A stretch of DNA of 64,000 nucleotides from Dallia pectoralis. Lineage: Eukaryota; Chordata; Actinopteri; Esociformes; Umbridae. Shown one piece after another: positions 1 to 12,580 of the stretch. Position 1 is the first letter of the stretch; each line of letters opens with the position of its first letter. The position numbers and the translations under genes were made by a program. The notes under the pieces are model-generated. The model worked only from the letters and a program-made list of their open reading frames with translations, made no database searches and was not told the DNA's origin. Where the stretch lies: positions 12,025,205 through 12,089,204 of the forward strand of contig CM055736.1 of assembly GCA_029465975.1 (NCBI GenBank), given 5' to 3'.

Positions 1-776
1 AGATAGCCTGTAGATAGCTAGTGATTTGGCAATCGGATCTATTTTGTGCAGACTTCTTTTACACTGACCACTACACTGTTTCTGGTTTTCTCTGTGAAAC
101 TATTTTAAAAAAAAAAACATCATGATGCAGGTACGAAGTGGCAGAAGAGGAAAATCTATTAAAATGTCTGATACAGGCTTTAGTTTTTTTTGCACTAATT
201 GTAATCATTATTGTGTCTCATTCTGTCCTGTTATCCTCCTTAATCACAGCAGAGTGCCTGTGACTCCAACTTTTCTCTGACCTTTTTCCCGCTGTGGCAA
301 ATTGGCTCAAATTAAGATAACTCACTTCACTATAAAGTCTACAATGCATACTGTAATAACACAAATTAATGACAATTGGAACGGTGACCTAAAACGGACA
401 GTTGAACAGGAAATGGCACTGCAAACTTCAGAAATATCACACATGCCTTAGTGAATTGTATAAATCTACAGACTTACATGTATGCCTTATACACACACAT
501 GTTAATATTAACATATTACAAACCTACACAAAAGTCCAACCTAGCAGAAGTCATATATAGTCTAAATCAGAATGACCCTCTCCAACCTAGCAGAAGTCAT
601 ATATAGTCTAAATCAGAATGACCCTCTCCAACCTAGCAGAAGTCATATATAGTCTAAATCAGAATGACCCTCTCCAACCTAGCAGAAGTCATATATAGTC
701 TAAATCAGAATGACCCTCTCCAACCTAGCAGAAGTCATATATAGTCTAAATCAGAATGACCCTCTCCAACACTCAC
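1..776 (-). other. PAWR intron 6, partial (3' part off window)
   Basis: This is intron sequence downstream of exon 6. I looked for the last PAWR exon, which should encode the end of the leucine zipper, and did not find it here, so it lies to the left of the window. Apart from the 46-bp minisatellite at 537-770, positions 1-536 are AT-rich single-copy-looking DNA with no coding signal. Confidence 0.7.
537..770. repeat. 46-bp minisatellite, 5 copies, abutting a splice donor
   Basis: Five near-identical 46-bp units start at about 541, 587, 633, 679 and 725 (each begins ctagcagaagtcatatatag). The array ends next to the exon 6 donor: the actcac complement of GTGAGT is at 771-776. In PAWR sense the array is the first thing transcribed after the donor. 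Confidence 0.95.
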
Positions 777-881
777 TCTGTTCAGCAAGTCAATCTCCTC
801 CTTCAGTTTCCCAATCAGCTCGTCTTTGTCCTGGTAGGCTTCCAGCAACTGTCCATTCTCCTGCCTCTCTCTGGCCAGCTC
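777..881 (-). CDS. PAWR: PAWR exon 6 (leucine-zipper coiled coil)
   Basis: This exon encodes 35 residues of the C-terminal coiled coil and leucine zipper of Par-4, the region through which the protein dimerises and binds partners such as WT1, atypical PKC and DAPK3. It reads ELARERQENGQLLEAYQDKD followed by ELIGKLKEEIDLLNR, closely matching the mammalian RERQEN and IGKLKEEIDLLNR stretches. The acceptor is TTTTCCTCAG just above 881 and the donor is GTGAGT at 776-771. Length is 105 bp, phase 0 at both ends, and it joins exactly after the EELEK end of exon 5. The terminal exon that should follow is outside the window. A 46-bp minisatellite begins immediately after the donor. Confidence 0.95.
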
Positions 882-2322
882 CTGAGGAAAAGGGACAAAG
901 AGTTCGGTTAACAGTAGATATGCAGTGTGTTGGCACTAAGCCACGGTCTACAATAGGCTTAGAGGGGATTTTTTTTTTTTTAAATCACCCGATAAGCAGG
1001 GCAGGTCACTTTGGTATGGTTCACGGACAGAGCGAATAAATAAGGCTAGACCATGTTTCTAAATTCTAGACTGAAAATGGCCAGGAATCTGTCTCCAGTT
1101 TATACTTGCTTTTGGGATAAGCATGAGCTGGTTCCCATGGAAACCCCAACAGGAATATAATGCAGCTTAATGTCCATGTGGCAACCGTATATCCAGAAAC
1201 ACATGGACAAATAAATGTATGTTATGACGAGCTATTGTGGCAAGACGGGTAATCAAAGTAATACACATTATCATGATTAATGAGAAACATATGATATTTG
1301 AAGCAATCAAGGACGCTTAAAGGGGCTCTCTGTATAAAGCTATTACATAAATTAGATTTGAACAGCAAGCCAAAGAAAACTAGTTAAGACTTGCTGTACC
1401 TAAAGTGCACCAACTCGTCTCTCTCAAATCCACCACAGATGTGAAAACACCGGTGTCGTGGCAAGCTCAAGCATGGCGAGCTCAGGAAGTGTTTTTTTCT
1501 CTCCGTGGACTGGACCTTGTGACATTTAAAAATCGAAAAAGTGATAGACATGGAGTGCAGAGTTTTATAAGAACAGGCTGATGGGGAGAGAAATCTGTCT
1601 TTCTGTATTTCTCTTTGTCAGCAGTAAAGGTCATCTTTTGACTGAACACCGGGTTATCGCAACCAGAAATACAAAACCACAACTGATCTAATATGAACAG
1701 CTTTGCCAGAAACTGGGCAGCCGCTTAAACTGTTTAGAGGGGAATTCATCGTTCAAAATAAATCCTCAACATGTACGAGGCCGCAGATAGATGCTTTAAA
1801 ACATTTATAGCCAAGTAAGGCCAAGGGACTAGGAGGACCTATTGAAAGTGCTGCACAGGTTTTCCTCCCCCTTGGATAACTCACTGCAGACAGACACCTT
1901 TCAGGAAATGTGAAATGGAGAGAAAGTGAATGGCGAAATAGATGGAAATTATATCAAATAGTGAAGCATAAACCATTCCATCTCACAGACTTGGAGACAG
2001 TGCGTTTGTTGTACATCATAAGTCATATTGTGAGTTGCTAACAAACGCTGACTGGTGAAAGCATATGGTTTATAATATGTGTCCTGTAACCAAGTGATCA
2101 TGTGATGTGAACATTAGACTGGGCTCCATCATTTTTGTCCCTCTGGTTGGATGCTAACTGCATTTCGTTGTACTGTACTTGTACTGTTAAATGCCAATAA
2201 AGCTGAATCTGATCTAAACACGGGCGTGCTTTCTGGCACTAAACCAGCGCATTTAAATGACGCGGAGTGAACAAGTGTGCACTTCCGGGTGAATGGTGGA
2301 CCTGGCCTTGTTTTGGGTGTAC
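882..2322 (-). other. PAWR intron 5
   Basis: A 1.4 kb intron between exons 5 and 6. It has no coding signal on either strand. The only recognisable element is a retroelement-like 3' tail at about 2,100-2,215. The rest looks single-copy, with a run of T at 969-980. Confidence 0.8.
2100..2215 (+). mobile_element. Probable LINE/retroposon 3' tail fragment
   Basis: The segment contains tgcatttcgttgtactgtac and then a ccaataaagctgaatct tail. This form (a tttcgttgtac block followed by aataaag and a degenerate tail) is typical of 3' ends of fish non-LTR retrotransposons and their SINEs. No coding part is attached, so it is a 5'-truncated fossil at best. A library search would be needed to name the family. 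Confidence 0.4.
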
Positions 2323-2619
<297 letters not shown>

Positions 2620-2649
2620 CAGTCCTGCCGTCATGAATGTTTCTGCTTT

Positions 2650-2730
2650 ACACATGGTGGACAATGCACACACACTGGCGGACAATGCACACACACTGGC
2701 GGACAATGCACACACACACACACTCGCGAG
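2650..2730. repeat. 21-bp short tandem repeat, about 3 copies
   Basis: Three units of tggcggacaatgcacacaca plus c follow each other next to the large CA tract and end in further CA repeats. They are probably derived from the neighbouring microsatellite. Confidence 0.85.
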
Positions 2731-4502
2731 CACACTTACCAGTCAGAGTTTCACTGACATTCAAAAGCATCCCATAATGCACACAGCGCTGGTGGCTATG
2801 ACTCACACACTGTTGGGCGCATAATACAGCTCTAATGGCGTGAACAGAACAAGTACTTATACCTGTCCTAACCCCGGTTTTTGTCACTCTCAATTTGGCA
2901 TGCCCCCCCTCCGCCCCCTTGTTCCATTAGAACGGAAAAGCTGTCAGAGTTTTCAAGGTCAAAGAATGGAGTCTGAATGGGGCAATTCCAATATGGCAGC
3001 CGTTTGAATGCTGAGATGAGTGAATGCTGTCCTGCGTGAGTCCACTTTGCGTCGTTGGCAAACAAAGCTTGGCCATTCATTGGTTGGTGAAAGGAGGTGC
3101 TTCAATGGGGCTCGGGATTCAGCTTGTGAGGAACATAAACATGATCTCCCATAAACTCTCCTCTGAGGAATATTCATGTGGAACATCTTTCGTTTGCGGG
3201 CAATATTCAAATGATTGTGATACCTTATGACTAGAATGGTGCGTCTGTGTAAAGCAAAGTCCTACAAGATTAGGCATGTTCTGTCGTGAATTTATATTCT
3301 TATTTACATATAGCTTGATTAGGCCTATAATTGCCAAGTGCTCGGTTCACAAGTGACCATGTTTAAACGTGACTGTCTCATAATGGTGTCCAGCAGATGT
3401 ATGTGAAGGCCGATGCCAGAGTTAGATAATTGGTGACCAGAGTTAGATAATTGGATGATTTTTACACTATGATAGTTTTGTCTAGATGAACATAACTTAA
3501 GGACGGATATGAATGAAGAGTTAAATCATGTTACTGTTCTAACAGGTCAACATCGAAATTGTTGCAAACCGACTTTCCCATATAACTTGCTATAATAACT
3601 TGCTGATCTAACTCGTTATTAAAATTGTTTCGGAAGGAACGAAAAACATTCCACAATGTCACAAAAACAATCCTATCATCACCACCAATAACACTTGTTC
3701 AACGGAAAGGGCTATGCTAATTACTGGGCAAACCACACTGTTAGTGACTACAGAGTCCTTCCAGGTCAAATGTCAAGCCAGAGTGCTACATGGGAATGTG
3801 TTTCACCTTAGAGCAGCTCATTGTTAGTGAGAACCCACAGTTGTATTAACATTTTTTCTTAATGTTATTTAAAAATGTAATTCCTACTCAAATACGCTGA
3901 AACAGGGACCACTAACCAACCCATAGGAAGGTATACACTTTCGCACGTCTATATTCCAGAAAAGACATCTAAAATATATTTATGTCAAATAAGGCACAAT
4001 TAAAGTCCCATGCAACAACATAGATTTGTCTTTGCAAGTTCTGGGCATGTCTATAGGTCAAAAATCCCATTCCCTTCCAAGAGACCAAAAGATAACGTTT
4101 TACAAAACGGAGATGCATCCGAAGGACACAAACAAATGCTGTTCATTTTCTCACACCCACCGCTCACTTACGGTAGAAATTGTTTACTTATCTGTGTCCG
4201 TGAAAGATTAGTAACACCTACGGAAACACGACGTGCCAGAGGGCTCTACCGACAGAGGAAACACAGCAGAGCTCTAGGGGTTTAGAGAAGGTCTGTAGAG
4301 CCAACAGGTCATGAGCTGTTATCAAGGACATGAAACGAGCAACAGGCGGAACACAATAACAGCCGATGAGGACCATAATGACACCGTGAGAGGATTGTGC
4401 GAATGCTGCAGCCGGTTCTAGATGTTCATTGTCGTACACAACGAGGGGGTTGCCCACTCCATCGGCCATCTTTTGACGCCCCACCTGGTAGCCTCTCTGC
4501 TC

Positions 4503-4530
4503 CACACACACACACACACACACACACACG
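4503..4530. repeat. (CA)14 microsatellite
   Basis: A pure CA dinucleotide run inside PAWR intron 4. Confidence 0.95.
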
Positions 4531-5417
4531 GGACCATCCAACTGTGGAGAGGCCAGCCAATCGCAGGCGGACATAATTACTGGGCCAGATTGGGAGAGTC
4601 AGCTGGTGAACTTGGCCGGGATCACAGAACTTTACAATTCGACTCTGATTGTCTCGCGGTGACGGTGGGAAACTGAGGCATCAATTGCATCAAATGTCTT
4701 TGGGCGTTCATCAATGTAGCATGAAGATATATGCCTTAGACCGAGGTGGTATCTTATTATGCCAAGCTGTCCACCACAGTCTAGATTTGAGCTGTAACAG
4801 TGTCTATGGCTGTTATGTCGCTGGGAGCTTCATGCAGTGATGCATATTGGTCATCAACTGTAGTGGGTTGATTTCTTTGTTTTGTCGTGCTTTAATGATT
4901 CCCTCAGACAGGGTTTGATGTCAGCAAAAGCAATCAAAGGTTGTTAGCCAAGTGAGTCGAGTCTGATTGATGTGGTTGGAAATATGGTTTGGTGAGGACT
5001 TCTTTGGTGCCGTGGAGAAATCTTTCACCCTGCCAAGTCTGTTGCTGCACTCGTAGGCACAAATTCAAATCAGGAAAATTTGGGTAAAAAATCGTGAAAA
5101 ATTGAAATCCTGCCAATTTGTGGAACAATATTCCTAAATTGTCAAAACCAAATGTGATTGGCGTGCATTCAACAACTTTGGGACACCTGGCAAGTTAAAC
5201 TGTGCAATCTTTTCTGGGGCACTGAAGTCAAACTGGAACTTCCAGTTCCTCTGGCAAACGCTGCGAGCGTCATGATGAAATGTTCAAATCAACTCAAGTA
5301 CATGCAAGGTCCTCACACTGCAAAGGGAGTTTCTGCCTTCTCTTTATGTTCTCCCAAAATACTAGTGAAAATTTAAACCCTCATTATCAACACAAAATTT
5401 AGGAGACAATTCCTTAC

Positions 5418-5452
5418 CTCTGGTAACGGCCACTCCCAGACCTCAGCGTTTC
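5418..5452 (-). CDS. PAWR: PAWR exon 4 (35-bp microexon-sized)
   Basis: A very small exon encoding ETLRSGSGRYQ plus two bases of the next Ser codon. It aligns with the mammalian RTVSGRYKS segment between the SAC core and the coiled coil. The acceptor is TTCCACAG (AG at 5,454-5,453) and the donor is CAGAG|GTAAGG. It enters in phase 0 after the Gln that ends exon 3 and leaves with two bases (AG), which exon 5 completes with T to make Ser. This phase agreement on both sides is the main support, because the exon is too short to be seen by open-frame length. Confidence 0.9.
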
Positions 5453-6724
5453 CTGTGGAAACAAACGTAAGACACGTTTAAGGCAAACTCATGGGCTGGC
5501 CAGGGCTTGTCTGCACAGTACGCTCTTCAAATAGTATTCCAGGTTGGTCGTGTAAGCAACAGCAGAAGCAGAAGTACGTGTGTAAATTCTCACCTACAAA
5601 TTGAGTTTTGAAACGATCTTGTTGGTATTTTTTGTAATCAACACTGTGGTTTTGGTGAAATATACCAGTGACTCATTTTAAAAGTAAGGCCTCATCCACC
5701 GCACTTTGTGACTGCCTGACATAAATCCCACTATTCCAGATTAATCTGATGTGCACACGCACGCACACACACACGCACAAACAAAAACAGCAGGGGCACA
5801 CCCTTGCGTCTGCAACAGAGACACAACAAAAAAACATAACAGCCAAAAATAATCATCAATAGCTATTACAGAAAGCCTGCAGGTTGCGTATAAACAGCCT
5901 CAAACCTCTGCTGAACTAATACACAGCTTCTCAGAATCTTATAGCTGATGCATGACCACACAGCCCCTAGTTACACCATGCAATCTCTAACGTTTAACTC
6001 GAGGTGCAAATATCGATATGTTTTCCCATTCCAGCATAATCTTAGAGTCAAAGGTCCACACTGATCCCCTAAGGTAACACATCTGAATGATAAAAAATGG
6101 GTCAGACGAACCAGAGATCCCGATAGACAACAGGACAGATGGGTATGCGATTTTCCCTGGGGTCTTGAACAGTGTCACCCTGTGATTGAGAATACCTCTG
6201 TCAATAGGAGCGTGTGGTTCACAGTGAGCCAGAGGTGAACCCTGGTCCCTGCCTCCATCAGCCTCTCCGTTTCCCCGACATCCCATTTATCACCCCCAGC
6301 CCACAGCTCTTCTGGGGCCTCATTCTGAGCACTCCCTGTCGGGCCTGGCCCTGATGGATTCACCCAACTGTACGGAAGCTGTAAAGGCTCCAGTCTATGG
6401 AAGTTGGATGAAAAGCTAAACTGAGCTGGGTAAATCCTTCCTGTGTGATAGTGGTCTCTGAGAATGATGAGCTCCTTTACCCGGTGACTCAACAACACCC
6501 AGTGCTGCTTGATTTGATTAGCACGCTACTGTGTTCATGAGCACCACAAATGTATGTTAATTAAGGAATACAGAGCTGAAGGTAGGAACCATAGTGGCCA
6601 AATTGAGCTTATTTTACTTGATTTGAGTCATAAAGGATAAATGCTCACTGTGATAGCTAATAACCGGGTGTTAGCTACAGCAGCACAGTAACGAAGCAAC
6701 TGTGTCAACGGTTATCCAAATAAT

Positions 6725-6872
6725 TAGAGTATACGAACAGCCCCCAGTAAGGCTGTTGGATCGAATCCCTCTGCCAACAAGGTAAACAATCAGTCATTCA
6801 ATTCTCGAGGAAGATAATGTATCTTAATTGATCTGGATGAGATGATCTGCTGAATACCTCAAATAATTAAGG
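6725..6872 (+). mobile_element. Degenerate tRNA-derived SINE, HpaI-like
   Basis: A B-box-like ttggatcgaatccct is followed by a body that resembles salmonid HpaI-type SINEs: ccaacaaggtaaacaatc then a tcattcaattc stretch, ending ctggatgagatgatctgctg, the usual 'tctgctaaatg' type tail. The A-box side is decayed. The assignment is from memory of the family pattern, not a search. Confidence 0.5.
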
Positions 6873-9051
6873 GGAGTAGAAATAATCTAGAGTGACAGAG
6901 GTAAACAGTATACTTGTCTGAGACAAACAGCAGAATTCCAGATTAGGCCTTGGTGTTCAGCTTGAAATCAGAATTAAGGGAAGATTTTGTATTAGGGCTG
7001 TGCAAACGTGTACCTACATAAACTGAACCAGGGAGCATTTTAGTAGGGGAATATTGCTTTAAGCGGTTGCAAAGAAATTAATAGGATCAGACCATTATTT
7101 ATGTGTCTACATTATGATGACGAAGAGGGAAGTGATACATGCAATCACAGATTTGCTAAAAAAATGTACAACATAATGCACTACTTTTCTTAGTGTTCCT
7201 CCTCTAATGTATTTATTACTATATATTATATTTGTTTTCGTTAAACAGTTTTATAAAAATAGGTCATTAAATGAAACTTTAACCAATGCCTCAGGACTTG
7301 TGCTAATCGTTAAGCGCACGTGTTAAAATCAGTCTGTTGTTCGTGATTTGTTGAATTCCCTTTCACCTAGTTGTGTACGTCCTAATTGGGGACCAATTTA
7401 CTTTTTGTAATGAGTCAAGACACCTTTGCCCCGGACACTTGGAGTAAAGTGCAGTCAGTACTGCCAACATTCCACCAAGCCTATCAGAATGTGAGGCTTA
7501 ACTCTCACCCTATCACCACCCAACACTCCTTATCACTCCCCCAACAGTGTTAGGATTCACAAGGATGAGGGGATAGGGGTTGTTTCTGGATAGGATATGG
7601 CCCTTACAGCAGCATCCTTGGTCTGTTATTTACTCACTCACTAAAACGTTAAAAGCTTTCAAAGGTCCTTGTCATCTGTCCATTTGAAAATCTAAATGGC
7701 ATTTCCATTTCGCATTCTGGACGAACAGGTCAGAGATTTCTACCAAACCAAATGATTGTTCTGTTCTGAGAAAGAGGAGAGAAGACACGCAAAAAATCCA
7801 GATATGTGTGCGTTTTATCTGTATTTTATTTGATTAGACAATCTCGCAATTCTTGTTTCTCTATCAGTTCACAAACCTCAACATGAAATGAAAGATCATT
7901 TGGCCCGAAGTGTCGCTGGATATCTGATCGTGAAAGCGGGAAAGACAGACTTGGTATTTGACATTTTGCACTGTTTGCTGCTCTCATCTTCTACAATCGG
8001 CACTTGACTTGCATTAGATGAGTAGCCTGTCACAAACGAGTTGAACATGTAGACTGCTCCAAATAGTGAAGGGCCCATTATGCATGTGGCCCTGCCAGTT
8101 GTTCACACAGTGTGTGTGTGCTGACAGACTCAGGCTCCACCAGTCATATTTAAATAAATTAAAACGATGGTACTGCCCCATTGCCCAACCCTACTGCTCA
8201 CTTATACTCACTGGGCTGTGAGTGGCCACAAGGACAGAATGTCATTTAGACTACAGCGCCACCTAGTGCCATCCACCACACTTCTGAAAGAAGGCCAGGT
8301 CTGGAGAAAACTAGAGAAAGACTCGTAAGGAAAAGCTATATGAAGCGTTGACCAGAAATATTCAAGTCGTTATCGATTTGCTTATCATTGTGAATATTTT
8401 CTGTTGAATTATATTCTAGCTGAAATTACCATATCAATCATGTGAAAATATTATTTAGTGAAGTATTGTTTAGCACAGATATATTATAGAAGTTTGATTA
8501 AAAGCAAACAGACGTGGCAAAAATCAATATTTAATGTGACATTTGAAATGACATTCAAATGTTTCTTGTTGATAGCTGGAGGCAGGGTCTTGTTATGAGT
8601 CGAGCATTACACTACTGGAAGTACACATTACACAACTACACATGTTGTTGCATATGAAAACATTTTCAATTGTTGACCTTACTGACATAAATTTGGATTA
8701 ATAGCGCAATTCTGTGGCCCAAAAGTCCAACTCTAATATAATAAGCGACACAAATAATAACTCAGCATTTTGTGGATTTGCATTTATTTATTGATAATAT
8801 CAAGTCAGCTTTGTGAACACTACAGATGTTAAGGTGCCGTAAGTTGTACACGTACAGTTAAAAGAACGAGAGGCTGCTCCAACTCAAAATCAACTGGTGC
8901 ACGGGCGTAAACGTGACGACTGGCAGCCCTCTCACTGAGATGTGCGCTGCTCAGGGTGACGTCACACAAAACCAGGGGAGACAAGGACTCAGAGTTCTAT
9001 CAGACTGTTGAGAGACATATGTGTGAGAGAACCGCAGCACCTGAATGGTGT

Positions 9052-9080
9052 GTGTATGTGTGTGTGTGTGTGTGTGTGTG
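9052..9080. repeat. (GT)n microsatellite
   Basis: A GT dinucleotide run of roughly 14 units, preceded by a slightly interrupted portion from 9,046. Confidence 0.9.
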
Positions 9081-9449
9081 AGACATGGAGAAATGCCCTT
9101 GTTTTCAGATATTCTCCCAGTTTGCGTTCATAACATTAACAGTGCCCTGTGCCGTGATTGCCTCCGCCTAATGTGCTGCCTTGCAACCCAGACTGTGAGT
9201 CGCTGAGACAAGTGAGGACACTTCACAGTGCTGCATTTGGGTCTGTGCGACTCTATTTATCATGCTTGAGCTCCGCTGACAGCTTGAATAACACCCTCTG
9301 ATGCAGCCCTAAGAGCCACTATCACAGAGAACCTACCGGCTTGACAGCAGAGAGCTTCGTGAACAACACTGTGAATGAGTTGTATTCATGTTACATTTTC
9401 AGCTCTTATAGACATATGACAGACCCACACAAGGGATTTGCATTGTGTG

Positions 9450-12400
9450 TCCCTGTCTGTGCGCCTGTGTCTCTGTCTGTCTGTCTGTGCATCCGTCCGT
9501 GTGTGTCTGTCTGTCCGCCTGTGTCACTGTCTGCCTGTCTGTCCGCCTGTGTCACTGTCTGCCCGCCTGTGTCTCCGTCTGCCCGCCTGTGTCTCCGTCT
9601 GCCCGCCTGTGTCTCCGTCTGCCCGCCTGTGTCTCCGTCTGCCCGCCTGTGTCTCCGTCTGCCCGCCTGTGTCTCCGTCTGCCCGCCTGTGTCTCCGTCT
9701 GCCCGCCTGTGTCTCCGTCTGCCCGCCTGTGTCTCCGTCTGCCCGCCTGTGTCTCCGTCTGCCCGCCTGTGTCTCCGTCTGCCCGCCTGTGTCTCCGTCT
9801 GCCCGCCTGTGTCTCCGTCTGCCCGCCTGTGTCTCCGTCTGCCCGCCTGTGTCTCCGTCTGCCCGCCTGTGTCTCCGTCTGCCCGCCTGTGTCTCCGTCT
9901 GCCCGCCTGTGTCTCCGTCTGCCCGCCTGTGTCTCCGTCTGCCCGCCTGTGTCTCCGTCTGCCCGCCTGTGTCTCCGTCTGCCCGCCTGTGTCTCCGTCT
10001 GCCCGCCTGTGTCTCCGTCTGCCCGCCTGTGTCTCCGTCTGCCCGCCTGTGTCTCCGTCTGCCCGCCTGTGTCTCCGTCTGCCCGCCTGTGTCTCCGTCT
10101 GCCCGCCTGTGTCTCCGTCTGCCCGCCTGTGTCTCCGTCTGCCCGCCTGTGTCTCCGTCTGCCCGCCTGTGTCTCCGTCTGCCCGCCTGTGTCTCCGTCT
10201 GCCCGCCTGTGTCTCCGTCTGCCCGCCTGTGTCTCCGTCTGCCCGCCTGTGTCTCCGTCTGTCCGCCTGTGTCTCCGTCTGTCCGCCTGTGTCTCCGTCT
10301 GTCCGCCTGTGTCTCCGTCTGTCCGCCTGCCTGTGTGTGTGCCTGCCTGCCTGTGTGTGTGTGCCTGCCTGCCTGTGTGTGTCTGCCTGCTTGCCTGTGT
10401 GTCTGCCTGCCTGCCTGTGTGTCTGCCTGCTTGCCCGTGTGTCTGCCTGCTTGCCCGTGTGTCTGCCTGCTTGCCCGTGTGTCTGCCTGCTTGCCCGTGT
10501 GTCTGCCTGCTTGCCCGTGTGTCTGCCTGCTTGCCCGTGTGTCTGCCTGCTTGCCCGTGTGTCTGCCTGCTTGCCCGTGTGTCTGCCTGCTTGCCCGTGT
10601 GTCTGCCTGCTTGCCCGTGTCTGCCTGCTTGCCCGTGTGTCTGCCTGCTTGCCCGTGTGTCTGCCTGCTTGCCCGTGTGTCTGCCTGCTTGCCCGTGTGT
10701 CTGCCTGCTTGCCCGTGTGTCTGCCTGCTTGCCTGTGTGTCTGCCTGCTTGCCCGTGTGTCTGCCTGCTTGCCCGTGTGTCTGCCTGCTTGCCCGTGTGT
10801 CTGCCTGCTTGCCCGTGTGTCTGCCTGCCTGCCCGTGTGTCTGCCTGCCTGTCTGTGTGTCTGCCTGCCTGTCTGCGTGTCTGCCTGCCTGTCTGCGTGT
10901 CTGCCTGCCTGTCTGCGTGTCTGCCTGCCTGTCTGCGTGTCTGCCTGCCTGTCTGCGTGTCTGCCTGCCTGTCTGCGTGTCTGCCTGCCTGTCTGCGTGT
11001 CTGCCTGCCTGTCTGCGTGTCTGCCTGCCTGCCTGTCTGTGTGTCTGCCTGCCTGCCTGCCTGTCTGCCTGCCTGTCTGCCTGTCGCCTGCCTGCCTGCC
11101 TGTGCGCCTGCCTGCCTGCCTGCGCCTGCCTGCCTGCCTGTGCCCTGCCTGCCTGCCTGTGCGCCTGCCTGCCTGTCTGTGCGCCTGCCTGCCTGTCTGT
11201 GCGCCTGCCTGCCTGTCTGTGCGCCTGCCTGCCTGTCTGTGCGCCTGCCTGCCTGTCTGTGCGCCTGCCTGCCTGTCTGTGCGTCTGCCTGCCTGTCTGT
11301 GCGTCTGCCTGCCTGTCTGTGCGTCTGCCTGCCTGTCTGTGCGTCTGCCTGCCTGTCTGTGCGTCTGCCTGCCTGTCTGTGCGTCTGCCTGCCTGCCTGT
11401 GCGTCTGCCTGCCTGTCTGTGCGTCTGCGTGCCTGTCTGTGCGCCTGCCTGCCTGTCTGTGTGTCTGTCTGCCTGTCTGTGTGTCTGTCTGTCTGCCTGT
11501 CTGTGTGTCTGTCTGTCTGCCTGTCTGTGTGTCTGCCTGCCTGCCTGTCTGTGTGTCTGTCTGCCTGTCTGTGTGTCTGTCTGCCTGTCTGTGTGTCTGT
11601 CTGTCTGCCTGTCTGTGTGTCTGTCTGTCTGCCTGTCTGTGTGTCTGTCTGTCTGCCTGCCTGTGTGTCTGCCTGCCTGTCTGTGTGTCTGTCTGCCTGT
11701 CTGTGTGTCTGTCTGTCTGCCTGCCTGTGTGTCTGCCTGCCTGTCTGTGTGTCTGCCTGCCTGTCTGTGCGCCTGCCTGCCTGTCTGTGCGCCTGCCTGC
11801 CTGTCTGTGCGCCTGCCTGCCTGTCTGTGCGCCTGCCTGCCTGTCTGTGCGCCTGCCTGTCTGCCTGCCTGTCTGTCTGTCTGCCTGCCTGTCTGTGCGT
11901 CTGCCTGCCTGTCTGTGCGTCTGCCTGCCTGTCTGTGCGTCTGCCTGCCTGTCTGTGCGTCTGCCTGCCTGTCTGCCTGCCTGCTCTGTGTGCCTGCCTG
12001 TATGTGCGTGCTGCCTGCCTGCCTGTCTGCGTCTGCCTGCCTGTCTGTGCGTCTGCCTGCCTGTCTGTGCGTCTGCGTGCCTGTATGTGCGTCTGCCTGC
12101 CTGCCTGTCTGTGTGTCTGTCTGCCTGTCTGTGTGTCTGTCTGCCTGTCTGTGTGTCTGTCTGCCTGTCTGTGTGTCTGTCTGTCTGCCTGTCTGTGTGT
12201 CTGTCTGTCGCCTGCCTGCCTGTATGTGCGTCTGCCTGCCTGCCTGTCTGTGTGTCTGTCTGCCTGTCTGTGTGTCTGTCTGCCTGTCTGTGTGTCTGTC
12301 TGCCTGTCTGTGTGTCTGTCTGTCTGCCTGTCTGTGTGTCTGTCTGTCTGTCTGCCTGTCTGTGTGTCTGTCTGTCTGCCTGTCTGTGTGTCTGCCTGCC

Positions 12401-12580
12401 TGTCTGTGTGTCTGCCTGCCTGTCTGTGTGTCTGCCTGCCTGTCTGTGCGTCTGCCTGCCTGTCTGTGTGTCTGCCTGCCTGTCTGTGTGCCTGCCTGCC
12501 TGTCTGTGTGTCTGTCTGCCTGTCTGTGTGTCTGCCTGCCTGTCTGTGTGTCTGCCTGCCTGTCTGTGTATGCTTGTGTG
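9450..12580. repeat. 3.1-kb compound minisatellite, 20-bp unit, CCTG/TCTG/TG composition
   Basis: The array is built of successive blocks of 20-bp units. Block A (9,561-10,260) is 35 identical copies of gcccgcctgtgtctccgtct, followed by three copies with one change. Block B (about 10,431-10,842) uses gtctgcctgcttgcccgtgt. Block C (about 10,843-11,025) uses ctgcctgcctgtctgcgtgt. Block D (11,161-11,440) uses gcgcctgcctgcctgtctgt and then a gcgtctg version. The rest mixes tctg, cctg and tg motifs. From 9,555 to 12,001 there is no A on the plus strand. All three stop codons need A on the plus strand or T on the minus strand, so all six frames stay open for more than 1,000 codons. These frames are not genes. 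Block A has two CpG per unit, later blocks about one, the last blocks almost none. Confidence 0.97.
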
